From: Bog-532 sp963830385
GTDB lineage: Bacteria; Actinomycetota; Actinomycetes; Streptosporangiales; Streptosporangiaceae
Reading direction: 5' to 3'
DNA: 64,000 nucleotides
NCBI GenBank assembly: GCA_963830385.1
Contig: CAWHMD010000001.1
Location: 14,521-78,520, forward strand
A program made the translations under genes and the position numbers. Below, one piece after another: positions 63,333 through 64,000 of the stretch. The notes under the pieces are model-generated. The model made no database searches and was not told the origin of the DNA. It saw nothing but the letters and a program-made list of their open reading frames with translations. Position 1 is the first letter of the stretch. Each line of letters begins with the position of its first letter.

Positions 63333-63737
63333 CTATTCGTGTTTGCGAATAGCAATAATGGCAGCAAGGACGCCACCCAGGATGGCCAGTGAAAAAAGGG
63401 CAACGGTGTATGTGACGAGTATTTGGAAATTTGCCAGTAGACTATTAGATTCCCGATCCAATCGCCATTTCTGAATTAGTGTATATCGATTAATGATTTG
63501 CTGAATTCTTCGATTGCGACGCACGCTACTCTTAGCTGAGTATACGTTCTTTAGCCACGGTGTAAGTAGGTTGACACCTACCCCAACAGGAATTGACACT
63601 AGAGCTGCTATTATTATAGCCCAGCATAAAATACTCCCGCTACTAATAGATGGACCGGCAATATTTAGAGTATATTTTCTGCAACAATAGTCGTGGGTTG
63701 TGAACCTAGGGACCACCCCAGGTGTTGAATTGGCCAA
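63333..63737 (-). CDS. Small two-helix membrane protein, AT-rich
   Basis: This is a 134-residue frame. Hydrophobic segments occur at ~36-60 (ILCWAIIIAALVSIPVGVGV, then NLLTPWL) and ~105-130 (ILVTYTVALFSLAILGGVLA), with a basic loop between (SSVRRNRRIQQIINRY). No family was recognised. The first ~30 codons may not be used. Codon choice is strikingly AT-rich, so it is probably foreign to this genome. Confidence 0.55.
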   Translation of the reverse strand: MANSTPGVVPRFTTHDYCCRKYTLNIAGPSISSGSILCWAIIIAALVSIPVGVGVNLLTPWLKNVYSAKSSVRRNRRIQQIINRYTLIQKWRLDRESNSLLANFQILVTYTVALFSLAILGGVLAAIIAIRKHE

Positions 63738-64000
63738 TCATAGGGTCGGCGCCAACTCTGTGAATCTCTTGCGACCGAGGAGCCGACTGTACCTGCCGGG
63801 CACTCTAACTTCGGAGCGGCATCCTGGCTGTCAACGCCTTGACGCGGACCGGCGACCAAGCGGACCTGATCTTGCGGCTGCGCTGGCCGCTTCTTGGCCG
63901 CCAAAGGACGCTCATTGCCGCCGCCTGGTGCGCATAGTTGAGCAAAATATTGGCAGGTCAGCAGCGGAACGGGCAGGTAGCGGGTGCGCGTGACACAGTC
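63738..64000. other. Right edge, nothing recognised
   Basis: The last 263 bases return to higher GC. Short frames on both strands show no motif, and the window ends before any gene can be identified. Confidence 0.4.

Noticed and set aside
63952..63962. GGCAGGTCAGC match to the tRNA-Thr anticodon/variable region as a possible attR
   Set aside because: Only 11 bases match and the T-arm sequence does not continue, so it is too short to call an attachment site.

Overview
The window is about 64 kb of very GC-rich DNA from a high-GC Gram-positive bacterium (Actinomycetes). This rests on the co-occurrence of lsr2, carD, mshA (mycothiol), clpC, a Crp with an actinobacterial C-terminus, senX3-regX3, DUF3180/DUF2516/DUF2637 proteins, a DUF2342-type metalloprotease and many GTG starts. 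From memory, much of 0.5-54.5 kb follows the Mycobacterium tuberculosis order Rv3680-Rv3579 (ATPase, DUF4177, RidA, MBL, Crp; ppa-dacB-metalloprotease-tilS-hpt-ftsH-folE-folP-folB-folK; DUF2520-panC-coaX-lysS-lsr2-clpC; mutY-radA; carD-ispF-cysS-rlmB). A second block, resembling Rv0474-Rv0491, is inserted (XRE regulator-DUF2516; mshA-YbjN-gpm-senX3-regX3). The exact genus cannot be told from the sequence; something near Streptosporangiales is only a guess.

Layout: 0-8 kb holds a split GET3/ArsA-type ATPase, a band-7 protein, a Nudix/metallo-hydrolase pair, crp, a frameshifted NlpC/P60 endopeptidase, a zinc-ribbon regulator and ppa. 8-24 kb is a long plus-strand housekeeping run for cell wall (dacB), tRNA modification (tilS), purine salvage (hpt), proteolysis (ftsH), folate (folE, folP and a fused folB-folK), pantothenate/CoA (panC, coaX) and lysS. 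An MprF/LysX-like membrane gene sits inside the folate cluster. 24-31 kb holds a second NlpC/P60 gene, an ArgA-like acetyltransferase, a 1084-residue EndoQ-like PHP nuclease fused to a UvrD helicase, and lsr2. 31-39 kb holds clpC, mutY, surface and regulatory genes, a collapsed reductase gene and radA. 39-49 kb holds the XRE/DUF2516 pair, a BlaI/M56 pair, YbjN-mshA, gpm and senX3-regX3. 49-54.5 kb holds carD, ispF, a DUF2637 protein, cysS, rlmB and tRNA-Thr(TGT).

The last 9.5 kb, downstream of tRNA-Thr, looks like a decayed and probably stacked integration region. It has a broken tyrosine integrase with an internal GntR-type helix-turn-helix, three copies of a tandem GTGGAMCGG motif, two diverged copies of a ~150 bp segment flanking a YihY/BrkB + MMPL cargo, strong hairpins, and an AT-richer pair of small membrane ORFs at the right end.

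The most interesting items are the EndoQ-UvrD fusion with two different base compositions, the integrase carrying a GntR insertion, the repeat set after tRNA-Thr, a SenX3-type kinase without its membrane segments, the FolBK fusion, and several perfect palindromes in promoter regions. panD, ispD and disA are missing from the positions where they usually lie.
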